From positions 16,648-28,517 of the forward strand of contig NWUY0300062663.1 in assembly GCA_004151065.3 (NCBI GenBank): a stretch of DNA of 11,870 nucleotides, written 5' to 3'. The notes beneath the pieces were generated by a model. It was not told where the DNA came from. It was given only the letters and a program-made list of their open reading frames with translations, and did no database searches. The DNA is from Larix sibirica. Taxonomy: Eukaryota; Streptophyta; Pinopsida; Pinales; Pinaceae. Both the position numbers and the translations under genes were made by a program. Positions 1 through 9,115 of this stretch are shown here, one piece after another (the first letter of the stretch is position 1; each line of letters starts with the position of its first letter).

Positions 1-329
1 ACAATAATAATAACAATATAAAATACAAGTGAATATCTTCTGAAGTTACAATTACATCAACAGTAGGTAGGGATTCAACATCTTTATGGGAAATACTGAA
101 TTTGGCTTTTACAAGCCAATTCCTGCTTAAAAAGCCACAATTCCCCTAAGCTAAGAGGGGGGATGGTTTTCAGGAAAAGTAGCCTTACACGTGGAATTCC
201 ACAAACCCAATTGCAAACAACCAAGATGTGCACCAATTTTTTTGCAGGTTTCACCTAATCATCCAAGTGTCTTCAAGCAGTCGGCCTTTCCGAGAAAGTG
301 GGGCAGTGAAAAGATAGTTAAATTCAGCC

Positions 330-525
330 TGCAACCTTGCTCAAAAACACTTGGCAGATGGGCATCTCCGGAAAACATGCATAACCGTTTCCCCTCTATC
401 ACAAAGCTTGCATGCAACATTTGTAACACCAATTTTTTGAAGCCTAGTCTTGACAGCCAAACCTTTGTGGAGCATAAGCTACCCCAAGGAAGATTGAGAT
501 TTCCTAGTAGACTGGCACCTCCTCA
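330..525 (-). mobile_element. LINE (non-LTR retrotransposon) remnant, zinc-binding region after the reverse transcriptase
   Basis: Read on the minus strand, 478 down to 350 gives 43 uninterrupted codons. They begin LMLHKGLAVKTRLQKIG, continue with CKLC, and end HVFRRCPSAK. The pattern C-x2-C-x7-H-x4-C, preceded by a hydrophobic LHK...TR segment, is the signature of the zinc-binding reverse transcriptase region (zf-RVT) of plant LINEs. Immediately upstream a stop (revcomp of 479-481) sits where the family usually has tryptophan. A second minus frame continues the similarity (EISIFLG, near 505), which implies a small frameshift. Downstream of 350 the frame is lost within about 10 codons. The copy is therefore truncated, with stops and shifts, and cannot make a protein. 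It lies antisense to the kinase gene, probably in an intron. The full limits of the insertion are not visible. Confidence 0.78.
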
Positions 526-1573
526 GCCCTTGGCTTTTATAATCCCTCAGCCTCTGTCTTCTGTTCAAGCATGGAACAAGTTTGGTGGTGCATCCTACAA
601 GAGCATAAATGCCGCTTTTCACATAGTTGTAGAAGGCCTTCCGGCTACTCCATCACAAATGGTGGCAGCCATACACATACCTTATTCAGAACCAACATCA
701 TTTGTCACAATAACTTAGCTAGGAAATATTATTGAAAATTATTGCATGTTGATATTTACTTCACCTCCTGCTGCTTCAATCTGTTGTTCTGGGTATTCAT
801 GGTTGTATTGTCAGGTTGGTATTGGTAGGGATTGTTATGGGTAAGAGTCCAAGGCATTTAAATATCGAGGTTGAATTAGATATATACACACCACTGAATG
901 CAAAATTAGGTTACAGGTACAGCAAGATGGTTAGAGACAAACACAGATGTGGATCTGGCTCCATTTGTCACAATAACTTAGCCAGCAAAATAGAATGTAC
1001 AATCAGGGATGTTTAGATTTTTTTTACCATCGATTTTGCTTCATGTTGTTGGCCTCTAAGCCCTTTGGCTGCCCAATTTTTTCCTTGTTTGGTACTCAGA
1101 TTTTTCCATCAGTTTGCATTTATTTGTATCGATTTCACTGGCATTGCCATTAGTTTGACCTTATAGGACTTGTTGTATTTCTGTGATGTTTGCTTATATT
1201 CTGTAAATGGCCGTAAGAAAATATCTTGTATCAAAGAATTTACAGAATTTCAGTTTGAACAGACAAATTCAAGAACATACTCTTGTCTAGAACCATACCA
1301 TTGTATTGGAAGATTCAAGACTGTTCAGCCATCACAAGTTTTCCTTTTTGTAGGTGTTTTTTCTAGAATTGTCAAGAAATACATAAAGAATTATGTAAGA
1401 TTTTATATATTTCTATTATCAAGATTCTTGTGAATCAGGTTCACATGGGGATTGCTGACCTTTAAAAAGCAATGAAATTCACCTACTGATAAGTTTGTAA
1501 TGGTGCTTTTTATGCCAAGCAGCTAGGTGGTTCTTTTGTAATAGTGATAGTAACTATATAAATAATTTTACAG
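526..1573 (+). other. Probable intron of the kinase gene, no exon recognised
   Basis: This stretch lies before the first visible coding exon and ends in its acceptor. I searched it for the preceding kinase exon (DGFPRN region) and did not find it. Short open frames at 816-1016 and 1170-1433 match nothing I know. The contents are T-rich spacer, possibly more worn retroelement sequence near the LINE fragment, and a 21-nt direct repeat. Confidence 0.6.
699..982. repeat. 21-nt perfect direct repeat pair (699-719 and 962-982)
   Basis: The two copies share 21 identical bases, containing TTTGTCACAATAACTTAG, with starts 263 nt apart. Flanks outside the 21 nt diverge quickly. The length suits a target-site duplication of a LINE-like insertion, but the zinc-region fragment lies outside the pair, so this origin is not supported. 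It could equally be a short duplication. The repeat is seen directly; its cause is unknown. Confidence 0.75.
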
Positions 1574-1654
1574 ACAGGGATTCAACCAGAATTTATTCTT
1601 TTCTTCAACTGTCCCGAGGAAGAGATGTTGAAGCGGCTTCTAAACAGGAACCAG
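1574..1654 (+). CDS. UMK3: UMP-CMP kinase coding exon a (core strand to LID start)
   Basis: The acceptor TTTTACAG ends at 1573 and the donor CAG|GTAAGC starts at 1655. The exon is 81 nt in phase 0 at both ends and gives 27 residues from TGIQPEF to LLNRNQ. It includes the CPEEEM motif after the fourth core strand and the first LID arginine. The preceding exon, which should end the DGFPRN-containing segment, is not found in positions 1-1573. Confidence 0.92.
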
Positions 1655-2585
1655 GTAAGCTTAGTAGGTAATTCTTTTCCTTCACCATTTTGAGTACTTT
1701 TTATATGATCAAAAAATCTATCTATAGAGCTGAATGATTTCACTTTATTTATCAAGAATTTTTGTTTTGCAGGGCCGAGTCGATGACAATGTAGAGACAA
1801 TAACCAAGCGCTTCAGAGTCTTTGCTGAATCTAGTCTACCAGTTGTGAATTACTATGACTCGAAGGGGAAGGTTCGCAAGGTGATAGCAATTTATTTATA
1901 GCAATTTAAGTGATTCTAATGTTAACTATAAGTCTACAAGTTTTTGGTTATTGTGACTTGAAGGGGAAAGCTGAGAAGTAATATGCTTGCCAGTTTCACT
2001 GTTACCTGTTTATTTAGAGCAGTGTAAAAGATTCTCATATGAACCAAATTTGGAGTATTTGTTAGAACTTGGGATTCAGGAGTTGACGTTTTCACTAAAA
2101 TTGTTAATTTCCTTCTTGATTCCTGCAATAGGCTATCCCTTTCTGTCCATCTTTCATCCAATTTGGTTCATTTTATTGGCTAATTGAATACTAAATGTGA
2201 TTACATGGCAGCTTCCTTCAATATTTTGTTGAAATCCGAGTCACGTTCATCATATATGCTGGAATATTTTATGGATATGGAAAACCTGTGCAGACTGTTT
2301 CTAGTTCCTTCAAATCCTTTTTTACTTTTGTGAACTAATTTATTTTTCAAGCACGTGCAGATTGATGCAGTGAAGACAAAAGAAGAAGTCTTTGAGGATA
2401 TTAAACTACTTTTTGCAACGAACATTCAAGTATGTCGTTTAGTACTTCTTCCTTTGTCAAGTGATTCTCTATTATGTTTTGTTTTGTTTTATTTGGTGGG
2501 TACAAACATGTTTGAAAACAATGCCATATAATAATGGTGCCTCTAATAGGAAAACGAGGAAGTAGAAGCTGGGACTCTCAATTGA
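1574..2585 (+). CDS. UMK3: UMP-CMP kinase, C-terminal half (4 exons, 5' part outside window)
   Basis: Joining 1574-1654, 1773-1880, 2361-2429 and 2550-2585 gives 97 codons and a TGA with no frame break. By family knowledge the enzyme transfers phosphate from ATP to UMP or CMP (also dCMP) in pyrimidine nucleotide supply, usually in the cytosol. Seen in the sequence: a core strand and helix ([12 protein letters not shown]), the LID with RNQGRVDDN, the arginine helix KRFRVF, the segment GKVRKIDA, and an acidic tail with NEEVEA. All fall in the order and spacing of plant UMP-CMP kinases, and the tail resembles the EKVEA ending I recall for the Arabidopsis enzyme. Family length is about 200 residues, so roughly the first 100 (P-loop, NMP-binding domain) are missing here. 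Introns are 118, 480 and 120 bp. The paralogue symbol is a best guess; the family assignment is firm. Confidence 0.93.
1773..1880 (+). CDS. UMK3: UMP-CMP kinase coding exon b (LID and arginine helix)
   Basis: A pyrimidine-rich acceptor (TTTTGTTTTGCAG) ends at 1772 and the donor AAG|GTGATA starts at 1881. The 108-nt exon in phase 0 gives 36 residues. GRVDDN is the LID nucleotide-binding segment; the two arginines of TKRFRVF are the family's phosphate-contacting positions. It ends with GKVRK, which continues as IDA in the next exon. The last 48 nt of this exon have a worn copy in the following intron. Confidence 0.93.
1931..2045 (+). repeat. Decayed tandem copy of the exon b 3' end and adjoining intron
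   Basis: Positions 1931-1978 align without gaps to the last 48 nt of exon b (1833-1880), with 35 of 48 bases identical by my count. The copy still reads in frame for 16 codons ([16 protein letters not shown] against [16 protein letters not shown]). Further on, 2009-2045 aligns to the intron start at 1891-1927, with about 28 of 37 identical, after an extra stretch of some 20 nt. The similarity crosses the exon-intron border, which points to genomic tandem duplication and not to a retrocopied exon. The GT donor is not kept at the same position: AAG is followed by TA, with a GT one base earlier. Retention of the intron would hit TAG at 1898-1900 before reaching the copy. Confidence 0.8.
2361..2429 (+). 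CDS. UMK3: UMP-CMP kinase coding exon c (last core strand and helix)
   Basis: The acceptor GTGCAG ends at 2360 and the donor CAA|GTATGT starts at 2430. The 69-nt phase-0 exon gives 23 residues beginning [15 protein letters not shown]. The IDA start completes the GKVRKIDA motif, and the VFEDIK helix matches the C-terminal helix of the family. Confidence 0.92.
2550..2585 (+). CDS. UMK3: UMP-CMP kinase terminal coding exon
   Basis: The acceptor CTAATAG ends at 2549. Eleven codons follow ([11 protein letters not shown]) and then TGA at 2583-2585. The acidic EEVEA stretch matches the tail seen in plant members, followed here by four extra residues. This match is what decides the acceptor; without it such a short exon could not be called. 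Confidence 0.82.
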   Translation, partial: ENEEVEAGTLN

Positions 2586-3200
2586 ATTCAAGTATCATCA
2601 GCATTTATTGATAACAAGGTAATTAATTCTTATGAGATTAAGGTTTGTTTGTATTTTTCACCAAGTAACACAGCTTTGGAAATGCACATCCTACACAGCT
2701 CTTTTGAGAATAATTAATTTGCAACTGTACAATGAGTTTTGGTTTTTCTAGTATTTGTAGTCTATAAACTTCCGTTTCATAATATAAGCAATGTTTCCTG
2801 ATTTTGCAATGGAACCCATTAATTGTATAAGCGGTTGGTCAATAACATCATTTGACATGTATGCTAGTAATTACAATGCCGCTAAATGCATAGGGTGAAA
2901 AGTAACCTTTTGCATGGTTGGGGAAAAAATAAAGTGGAAGCTGACTATTCCTAACAGAAAATGAATTAAACTTGTCCTTGCATTTCAGAGAATATGTTGA
3001 CCATGTTAACTATATGGAATCAAGTTAGGATACCTTTGGAAGTATTGAATCCTTTCTTGTAACTGACTTGCTTTGTTGTGGATTGCAGGGTGGTTGAAGT
3101 CATCGAATATCAAAGCTACTGCAGTATCTTGGCGTTCTGTATCAAATTGTATGAGCCTTCCTAGGATATACGTTCCTTGTATGCCAATGACCATTAAACT
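2586..3200 (+). other. 3' UTR of the kinase gene with a possible UTR intron
   Basis: Downstream of the stop, a donor-like site AACAAG|GTAATT lies at 2618/2619 and an acceptor-like site GATTGCAG ends at 3088. These would make a 470-nt intron inside the 3' UTR, with the last exon starting at 3089. No clear AATAAA signal follows within the next hundred bases, so the transcript end is not fixed. The splice sites are seen; their use is inference. Confidence 0.3.
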
Positions 3201-6131
3201 CTTTACTACCTAATATTAAGGATAAGACTATTGGAAAAAACTTTTAGATAAAAGGTTTGTCAGGTGAATTACATAGGCATTTATATTGGTTCCTATTGCA
3301 GTTCTTATTCTACAAGAGGTTAGTTTGAGATTTCTCACGAGATTTATCCAAGGTAATTTAGTTTCTTCTGGATGAAGATGCAAAGGAGATGAAAATAATC
3401 TACTCATTTTTCTATATGACACGGTTGCTTGGTAGGAGGGCATTTGCTTTCTACTGCACTGTAGTTGTTCGCCTTATCTTGGAGAGGAATTCTGGAGTTA
3501 TTGTTATTGTTGGTAGGCACATAACCATGTGATTCATACTTGTTAATTAACAGCTGCAGATTTTGAGGTGAAACTTCATGTTTGACTGAAATTGCATATT
3601 CACCGAAAATGAAGTGAATATTTTACAAATTGTCGGTGCGGTATCAAATGGTGTAGAATCTGTTCTGTAAGCTAATAATGGCAGAGAACTTGATATTTTT
3701 TGGGTTTTTGTGACCATTTTGATTTTGGCCAGTAATCTTCACAAATAGAATGATTATAAGATTCTGTGATGGGTATGAAGGGAAGAGTTAGAAATGGTTA
3801 GGAAAAGAAGAATTTCTTTCTTATGTGGTTTGATTGCATATATGATATATATAGATGAACATGGCTGCCTGGGCTAATGTTTGGTGCAGGCTACTTCATG
3901 GGTCTTCCTCTGTATGGCAGAGATTGGGGAATTATATGATTTTGCAATTTTTAGAAGTCCCTAATATTTCCCAACAAATTTTACCTTTTAACTTTGTCCA
4001 ACTTCTTGATTATTCTTTAAAGCCCTAATTTGATTTTTGAAAAAGCCCCGATACATTACAAAGCCCACAAGAAGTGATATACTATCTGAACCCTCCATTT
4101 AGATCCAAATATATAAGGGATGCATATATACATGTGAATGGTTTATACAATTCACCCATGCAGTATTTGTGTGTTGTTGAATTTCTTCCTTAATTATCCA
4201 GAGTTTAAATGTCAGTCCTTCAATTTTTAGTCCACTTGCTTGCTAAATTTGGACTCAGACCTGACTATACAGGGAACTTGAATGCCAGCGAAGTATGTAA
4301 TTAGAAATGTCTAGTAGGGAAATCACATTCTATTTAATATTTGATGATCTACATTTCTTCTGGCCATTGGATTTGGATTTTAACATCTCAAAGCGTGAAC
4401 ATGTAAACCTTTTATGATTTTTATTTGTCGATTTAGTATGCCATGATACACCAATGCATTCAAGGTGTAATGAGAGCTCCATTTCTTGTTGGTCTATCCC
4501 AGGGCTAACTCTGTAAAGTTGAGACATTCATTACAGCTTCACAAAGACTCCTTGCGAGGAACTTGGAAGGAATGGTTCAGTAAATATCTCTATAACAAGT
4601 CATGTATGATTTTGAAGTTGATTGTCGATGCTAATGGCCTTTGGAAGTTTTCTAGCTACACAATTAAGAAGGATAGCTGATGGAAAGAAGCTTTCGCATA
4701 TCAAGATTTTCAAAAAAGAGGGTATCTGATTTAAAGATGTGGTATCCAAGGACTTCATTTGAATCCAAGTGTCCTATGAATGCAATGCACAAACTTTGCA
4801 GGTTGACAAACTTACAGGGAGCCTGCCTAACCTTGAGGTTGCCATTCCAAACTTCCGTATGCACACACTAGGGAAAATGTTTTTAGCACTTAATTATTTT
4901 TTAAGGTGCATAGTTAGGACACATGGATTGATGTTAGGAAAATTCATGTGTTGTAACGACATACATAATAGCTTTGTCATCGCATAGCTACAGATTGTGT
5001 TTGATGGAGGGGAAATGCATGATGGGCACTTAAGTAAGCTAATTTAAATCTGTAACCATGATAACTATGGCTAAAATCAATACTTACAGAAAATGGAAAA
5101 CCCTGATTTTTGTTTAAAGATTTGATAAGAGTTTAGAATAAAATTTTAACGTGGGTCATCATCTAGCTTTGTGGGGGTCTATATTGCGTCGCTTGAGATA
5201 GGTGTAGATAGAGTGAACTGTCATTTCATATTGGAGTGTTATAGGAACATGCGGTGTTATAAGGTTGATAGATGTAACTGCAAATAAAGAGCGTCAAGAA
5301 TAATTTACATCCTTAAAGGAATGCATATTATGAAAACATTTAATTAGATCGGTTCATACTTTTGTACCCATTAGTTGAGTGAGGACTTCACCCATCATGA
5401 GGGGAGAAATAATTTTGAACTGATTGAGACAATTGTTCAAATAAGAGAGTAAGAACTATCCATATATATAAAAACAACTAACAAATAGAAAGTGAAGAGA
5501 AAGTAACATAGACTGATTATGAAATTGATTATTAATATTAGGGAAGTTAAAAATGAGAAACACAATAGTGACAAATATGAAGAATGAGGCAAAATTTGTT
5601 AATTGTGTTTTTATTTTGTATGGATTTCTAGGGTAGGACCTCATTTCAAGGTCTCATTAGAGAATAGTTAGACAGAGATGTTGAAATATACATATTATGG
5701 ATAGATATAGAGATGTTGAAATACACATTAGATTGTTATTTAAAAATATAATATATTAGATTTTTATGCTTTGTAACACTAAAATATAATATATAATGGT
5801 CAAAGACAGTAGTTGGAAGCACAAGGGGGCTATAAGTCCATAAGTGGAGAAGATGAAACAAGGATCTATGGGAAAAAAGGTTATTTTTGTCTAGTATCAG
5901 TTCAATAACTTATTTTTTCCATCATGTGCGATAAATGAAACTCACCAACACCTTGACTAAAAGAGCCTAATATACATGAATAAAGTGGTCTCTGAAGGAA
6001 AGTTTGCCTTGCATAAAGCATAACTATGATAAAGGTACCTTGTAAGAACAAGTAATATCATTTTGGGAAAATATTATTTCATTCCACTCCTACAACATTG
6101 AATGAAAGCCATTCTCTAATATACCAATCTT
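3201..6131. other. Long stretch without a recognisable gene
   Basis: I read both strands and found no protein family, splice-consistent exon chain or RNA gene. Open frames of 60-75 codons on both strands (for example around 3228-3443, 4330-4527 and 4664-4987) overlap each other and have no family motif. An exon-like piece starts after TTTGCAG at 4801 but has no partner exon. The sequence around 5455-5800 is especially AT-rich. Confidence 0.6.
5674..5740. repeat. 35-bp imperfect tandem duplication
   Basis: AGAGATGTTGAAATA followed by T/C then ACAT occurs at 5674 and again at 5709, a period of 35 bp. The second halves of the two units are less alike. Just downstream, a 14-nt AT-rich string (AAAATATAATATAT) occurs at 5743 and 5781. 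These look like small slippage or fill-in duplications in AT-rich spacer. Confidence 0.6.
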
Positions 6132-6425
6132 TCAAAAGGTTGTGTGATCTTGTAGATAGTCACTAAGTTGTTGGTATAGTAGATTTTTTGATTTGATAGA
6201 GCTTGGTGGTTGTATCGGAACCATCCCTTGTATTCCCTTGCTAGACTTTCCCAAAGGATACTCACCAATTGGGCCTTTCTCTACTTTGTTGGAGCACAAA
6301 TTGGCATGGATTTGAGGGATGACATTGTAGACAAGGAAAGATCTAGTCGTGTTGTGTGGTAGAGATGAGAGGATTTCATCATTGTTTGGAGGTTGGATGA
6401 GGTGCTTGGAGCAACTTGTAGTGAA
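6132..6425 (-). other. 97-codon open frame without early ATG, unrecognised
   Basis: On the minus strand the frame is open from 6425 (just after a TAA at 6428-6426) to a TGA at 6134-6132. It is rich in Ser, Pro, Lys and Asn, with a segment reading EKGPIGEYPLGKSSKGIQG. The first ATG comes only at codon 69. I recognise no domain. It could be an exon fragment, a worn retroelement gag-like piece, or chance: frames of this length are expected occasionally in this much AT-rich DNA. Confidence 0.15.
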
Positions 6426-7241
6426 TTAGGTTGATTCTATTTAAGCCCATAATTGGTCTATTTTCGTTAGTGGTCTTGTAGCGTGGCTTGAGGTTGGTGT
6501 TTACACTAGATGCTTACAATTGGTGGTGAATAGCTCTATTGTAGCTAGTTTTTTGGGACTTAAAAAAATGTTGAATTAGTGTTTTGTTCCTTCGTAATTC
6601 AAGTCTGGATTTTGTTGCTATGAAGAATTTGTGCATTAATTTTGTATGGATCTTGTTGAGAATGAATATAAAGTGTGACGATTTTCATAATTATTTGTTT
6701 AAATTATTTTGTTGCGTCTTAGTATGCACTTCGAATGCATTAGTGGTCCATTGGGCTTCATAGTAAGCAAAATTTATTTTTAATTGGTGAATCAACTTGG
6801 TAGTACTTTAAATTTGAGAGTTTATTAAGTGGTTACCTGTTTGTTGTCTTGGAGGAGATGGATGAAACAGAACAAAGTGGTAGTAGAGCATAATAATCAA
6901 CATTGCAACCTTTGGGGAGGTCATAACATTATATGTGGAGGAAAATTCAAGGGGTTTAGGTTCAAATTTCATGGGAAGGGGAAACTTGTAACTTGCAATG
7001 AGGTCTTCATGCAAGAGCACCCATGCCAAAGGAGGTTAAGTGGGTTTGTGAGGGTGATTTGAGGAGAGGGAATTCTCCTATGATTTGTCCTTACAAGGAG
7101 CAAAACTAGAGGGTTTTATACATGGTCCACCCTTCATGTTATATTTAAGGAAGGCACACTTAGGGCATGCACATTCCTAGGATTGTTATGGTGTAAGGGG
7201 GCATCCTAATCCCACCTAGTACATGATCTAGGGTGATCAAC

Positions 7242-7260
7242 GAGAGATGGGGGGAGATGT
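7242..7260 (+). other. Possible polypurine tract and 3' LTR start
   Basis: GAGAGATGGGGGGAGA at 7242-7257 is all purine apart from one T, and is followed directly by TGTTAGG. A purine tract ending in GGGGAGA next to TGTT is the usual border before the 3' LTR in many plant LTR retrotransposons. No integrase, reverse transcriptase or RNase H coding is visible upstream, and no matching second LTR lies in the window. If real, it belongs to a degenerate or non-autonomous element. Confidence 0.3.
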
Positions 7261-9115
7261 TAGGGTCAGTGTGTTAGATAAATAGGCTTTCTCACCATTG
7301 GATTCACTAACAAAGTTCACACATGGAGCATGTGAGCATAGCATGAGTTGCTTTGGTGTAAATGAAACACTAAAATGCACTGCTTTACCAACATCATAGT
7401 TACAATTGGTGGGTCATGTTGTTAGTGTTATGTGGGAGAAGGTAATTTGAAAATCCTAAGGTACACATGGTAGGAGAAAAAATTAAAAGCATGTGAAAAA
7501 CATTAGAAAAAAAATGAATGTGAATTCACAAAAATCGAGTGGGCAAAAAACAGGTTAAAAAATAGTGGAAAATAAATTGGAACGACATCCAAATGAAACC
7601 CAAAAAATAGGGTAGAGGTGATTGTAAGTCAGTTGTCATTTGAATTAGTAACAATTCAGTTGAAGGAGTAGAAATTATGCTTGTCCTAAGATGCCATGTA
7701 GAAGCAACACAATGTGAGCATCAAGATGATGATTCATATTGTTGTTTGTGGCATGAGAATGGATCCATGCTACCACAAGAAGGAAGGAGAGTGGAATCAC
7801 CACATCATTTTAGGGAAAAATTGAGAAACCCTAGGGGAGAGGAAAAAGGACAAATAAGAGAAAGGACATAGTCCATTAAATTCACTAGGGATTTAATATT
7901 AATTAGTTGTCTAGGGTTGTAAGTTAATTATTATACTTCAATTAAGGTTTCTAGTAACTAATTTGCAATAAAATTAACAAATAAAATCAAGCAACCTAGG
8001 GATAACTCCTAATTGCTTATGATGAGCTAATTAGACTAAGTGCTAGAAAATTAAAGAGAGGAGACAATGAAAGAACTCACCTAGATGAATGCTATTGTAG
8101 GAGTTGAAGCATCTTGGATTGAAGATGGGAGTTGTGACAAGCCTCTGAGAGTATTCTTTTCCTAAATGAACCTCCACATGTAGCGTTATCTCCTTGCTCA
8201 ACAAACTTCTATTGATCTCCAATACAATGCAATAATAACACTACATCCACTATATAAATGTATGGCAATGAAGAAATAAATGTTGACCCAAGTTCCCTTA
8301 GAGGGGTTTGATATGTCCCTCGCCCAAGCTATGATGCAACCTCCCTTGAGGTTGTAGGGTTGAATTGTCCAAGGTATGAGAGAGAATGAAGTCTTTGAAG
8401 ATGTGCTAAGATGAAACAACAAGCCTGCAAGGTTTGAGCTAAACTAACAAAAAGATATCCTTGTTGAGGTGTTGGAGAAGACAAGTACAACCAACATAAC
8501 AACCTAGAATGTAGATTAAAGAGCTAGATGAATATTTGACATTAATTTGTGTATACTTGCTAGACAACGAAAGATATAGAGGGGGATTGAAGATACCAAT
8601 CATTGGAGGGAATGACTTGAATGAAAAGTGAAACTGCTTAATTTGACCTCATATCACAAGTATTTAAGACCATAATGTGGCTTCCCCCCAAATATAGGGT
8701 TTTTGTTCCATGGGTTGTGATACATAGTGTTGATTACCTAGGAAAGTCACGATTCATTTAGTGCCTTGAGACTAGGAAAGGTTAGGGAAGATTTGACTCT
8801 TTTTGACTTCATAAATAACAAACCCAAACAAATTTGGTTCATCATGGATTCATAAAGAAGCAATCCAAGTAATTGTGGACCCCATTAGCGCCTTATACCT
8901 CAGTTTGTCCCATAGATTGAGGAAATACCCCAAATGAGTGTTTTGAAGGGTCAAAATGAACCAAATTGACAACCAATGTCCAAAACATGGGATGGGAAAT
9001 ATGATAAAGGACCCTACTTAAGCACTACACATCCTTAGGAGTCTCCACAAGGATTTCCTATCTATAATTTATTTTTGGTTTTGAAAAATCCCAAGTGAAT
9101 GCCTAGATATATGGA
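7261..9115. other. Long stretch without a recognisable gene, retroelement-like spacer
   Basis: I see no protein domain on either strand. Open frames at 7677-7871 (plus) and 8198-8422 (minus) are short and carry no known motif. The part from about 7460 to 7570 is A-rich. The segment 8000-8700 has the look of untranslated retroelement sequence read on the minus strand, with a TATA-like TATATA around 8251-8256, but no defining feature such as a convincing primer-binding site or LTR pair was found. Confidence 0.45.

Noticed and set aside
191-718. 175-codon plus-strand open frame starting with ATG, the longest in the window
   Set aside because: The minus strand of the same stretch carries a recognisable LINE zinc-binding region, while the plus translation has no known domain. 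I take the plus frame as antisense shadow.
816-1433. Two small plus-strand frames (816-1016 and 1170-1433)
   Set aside because: They are short, have no motif, and lie in a presumed intron; the length is within chance for AT-rich DNA.
1934-2425. Open frames on both strands within the kinase introns (1934-2161 minus, 1987-2187 plus, 2201-2425 minus)
   Set aside because: They cross well-supported intron borders or run antisense to exons and show no family features.
4664-4987. Overlapping frames on both strands, one with a leucine-rich-repeat-like string (FVNLQSLC), and an exon-like piece after TTTGCAG at 4801
   Set aside because: A single LRR-like string is not a repeat series, and no partner exon or family match is visible. 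Three overlapping frames in different registers suggest chance.
6808-7062. Frames of 73 and 77 codons on opposite strands
   Set aside because: They occupy the same DNA with no domain in either; no start or splice context favours one.
7123-7131. TATA-box-like TATAAAA on the minus strand around 7120
   Set aside because: Such strings are frequent in AT-rich DNA and no gene starts downstream of it.
8198-8422. 74-codon minus-strand frame with hydrophobic stretches, possibly a membrane protein
   Set aside because: There is no signal or family motif, and the surrounding sequence looks like non-coding repeat leader. The hydrophobicity follows from T-rich codons.
8592-8606. Minus-strand TGGTATC preceded by CA, resembling the initiator-Met tRNA primer-binding site of a retrotransposon
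   Set aside because: Only seven bases match before the sequence departs from the expected AGAGC, and no LTR end is supported at this place.
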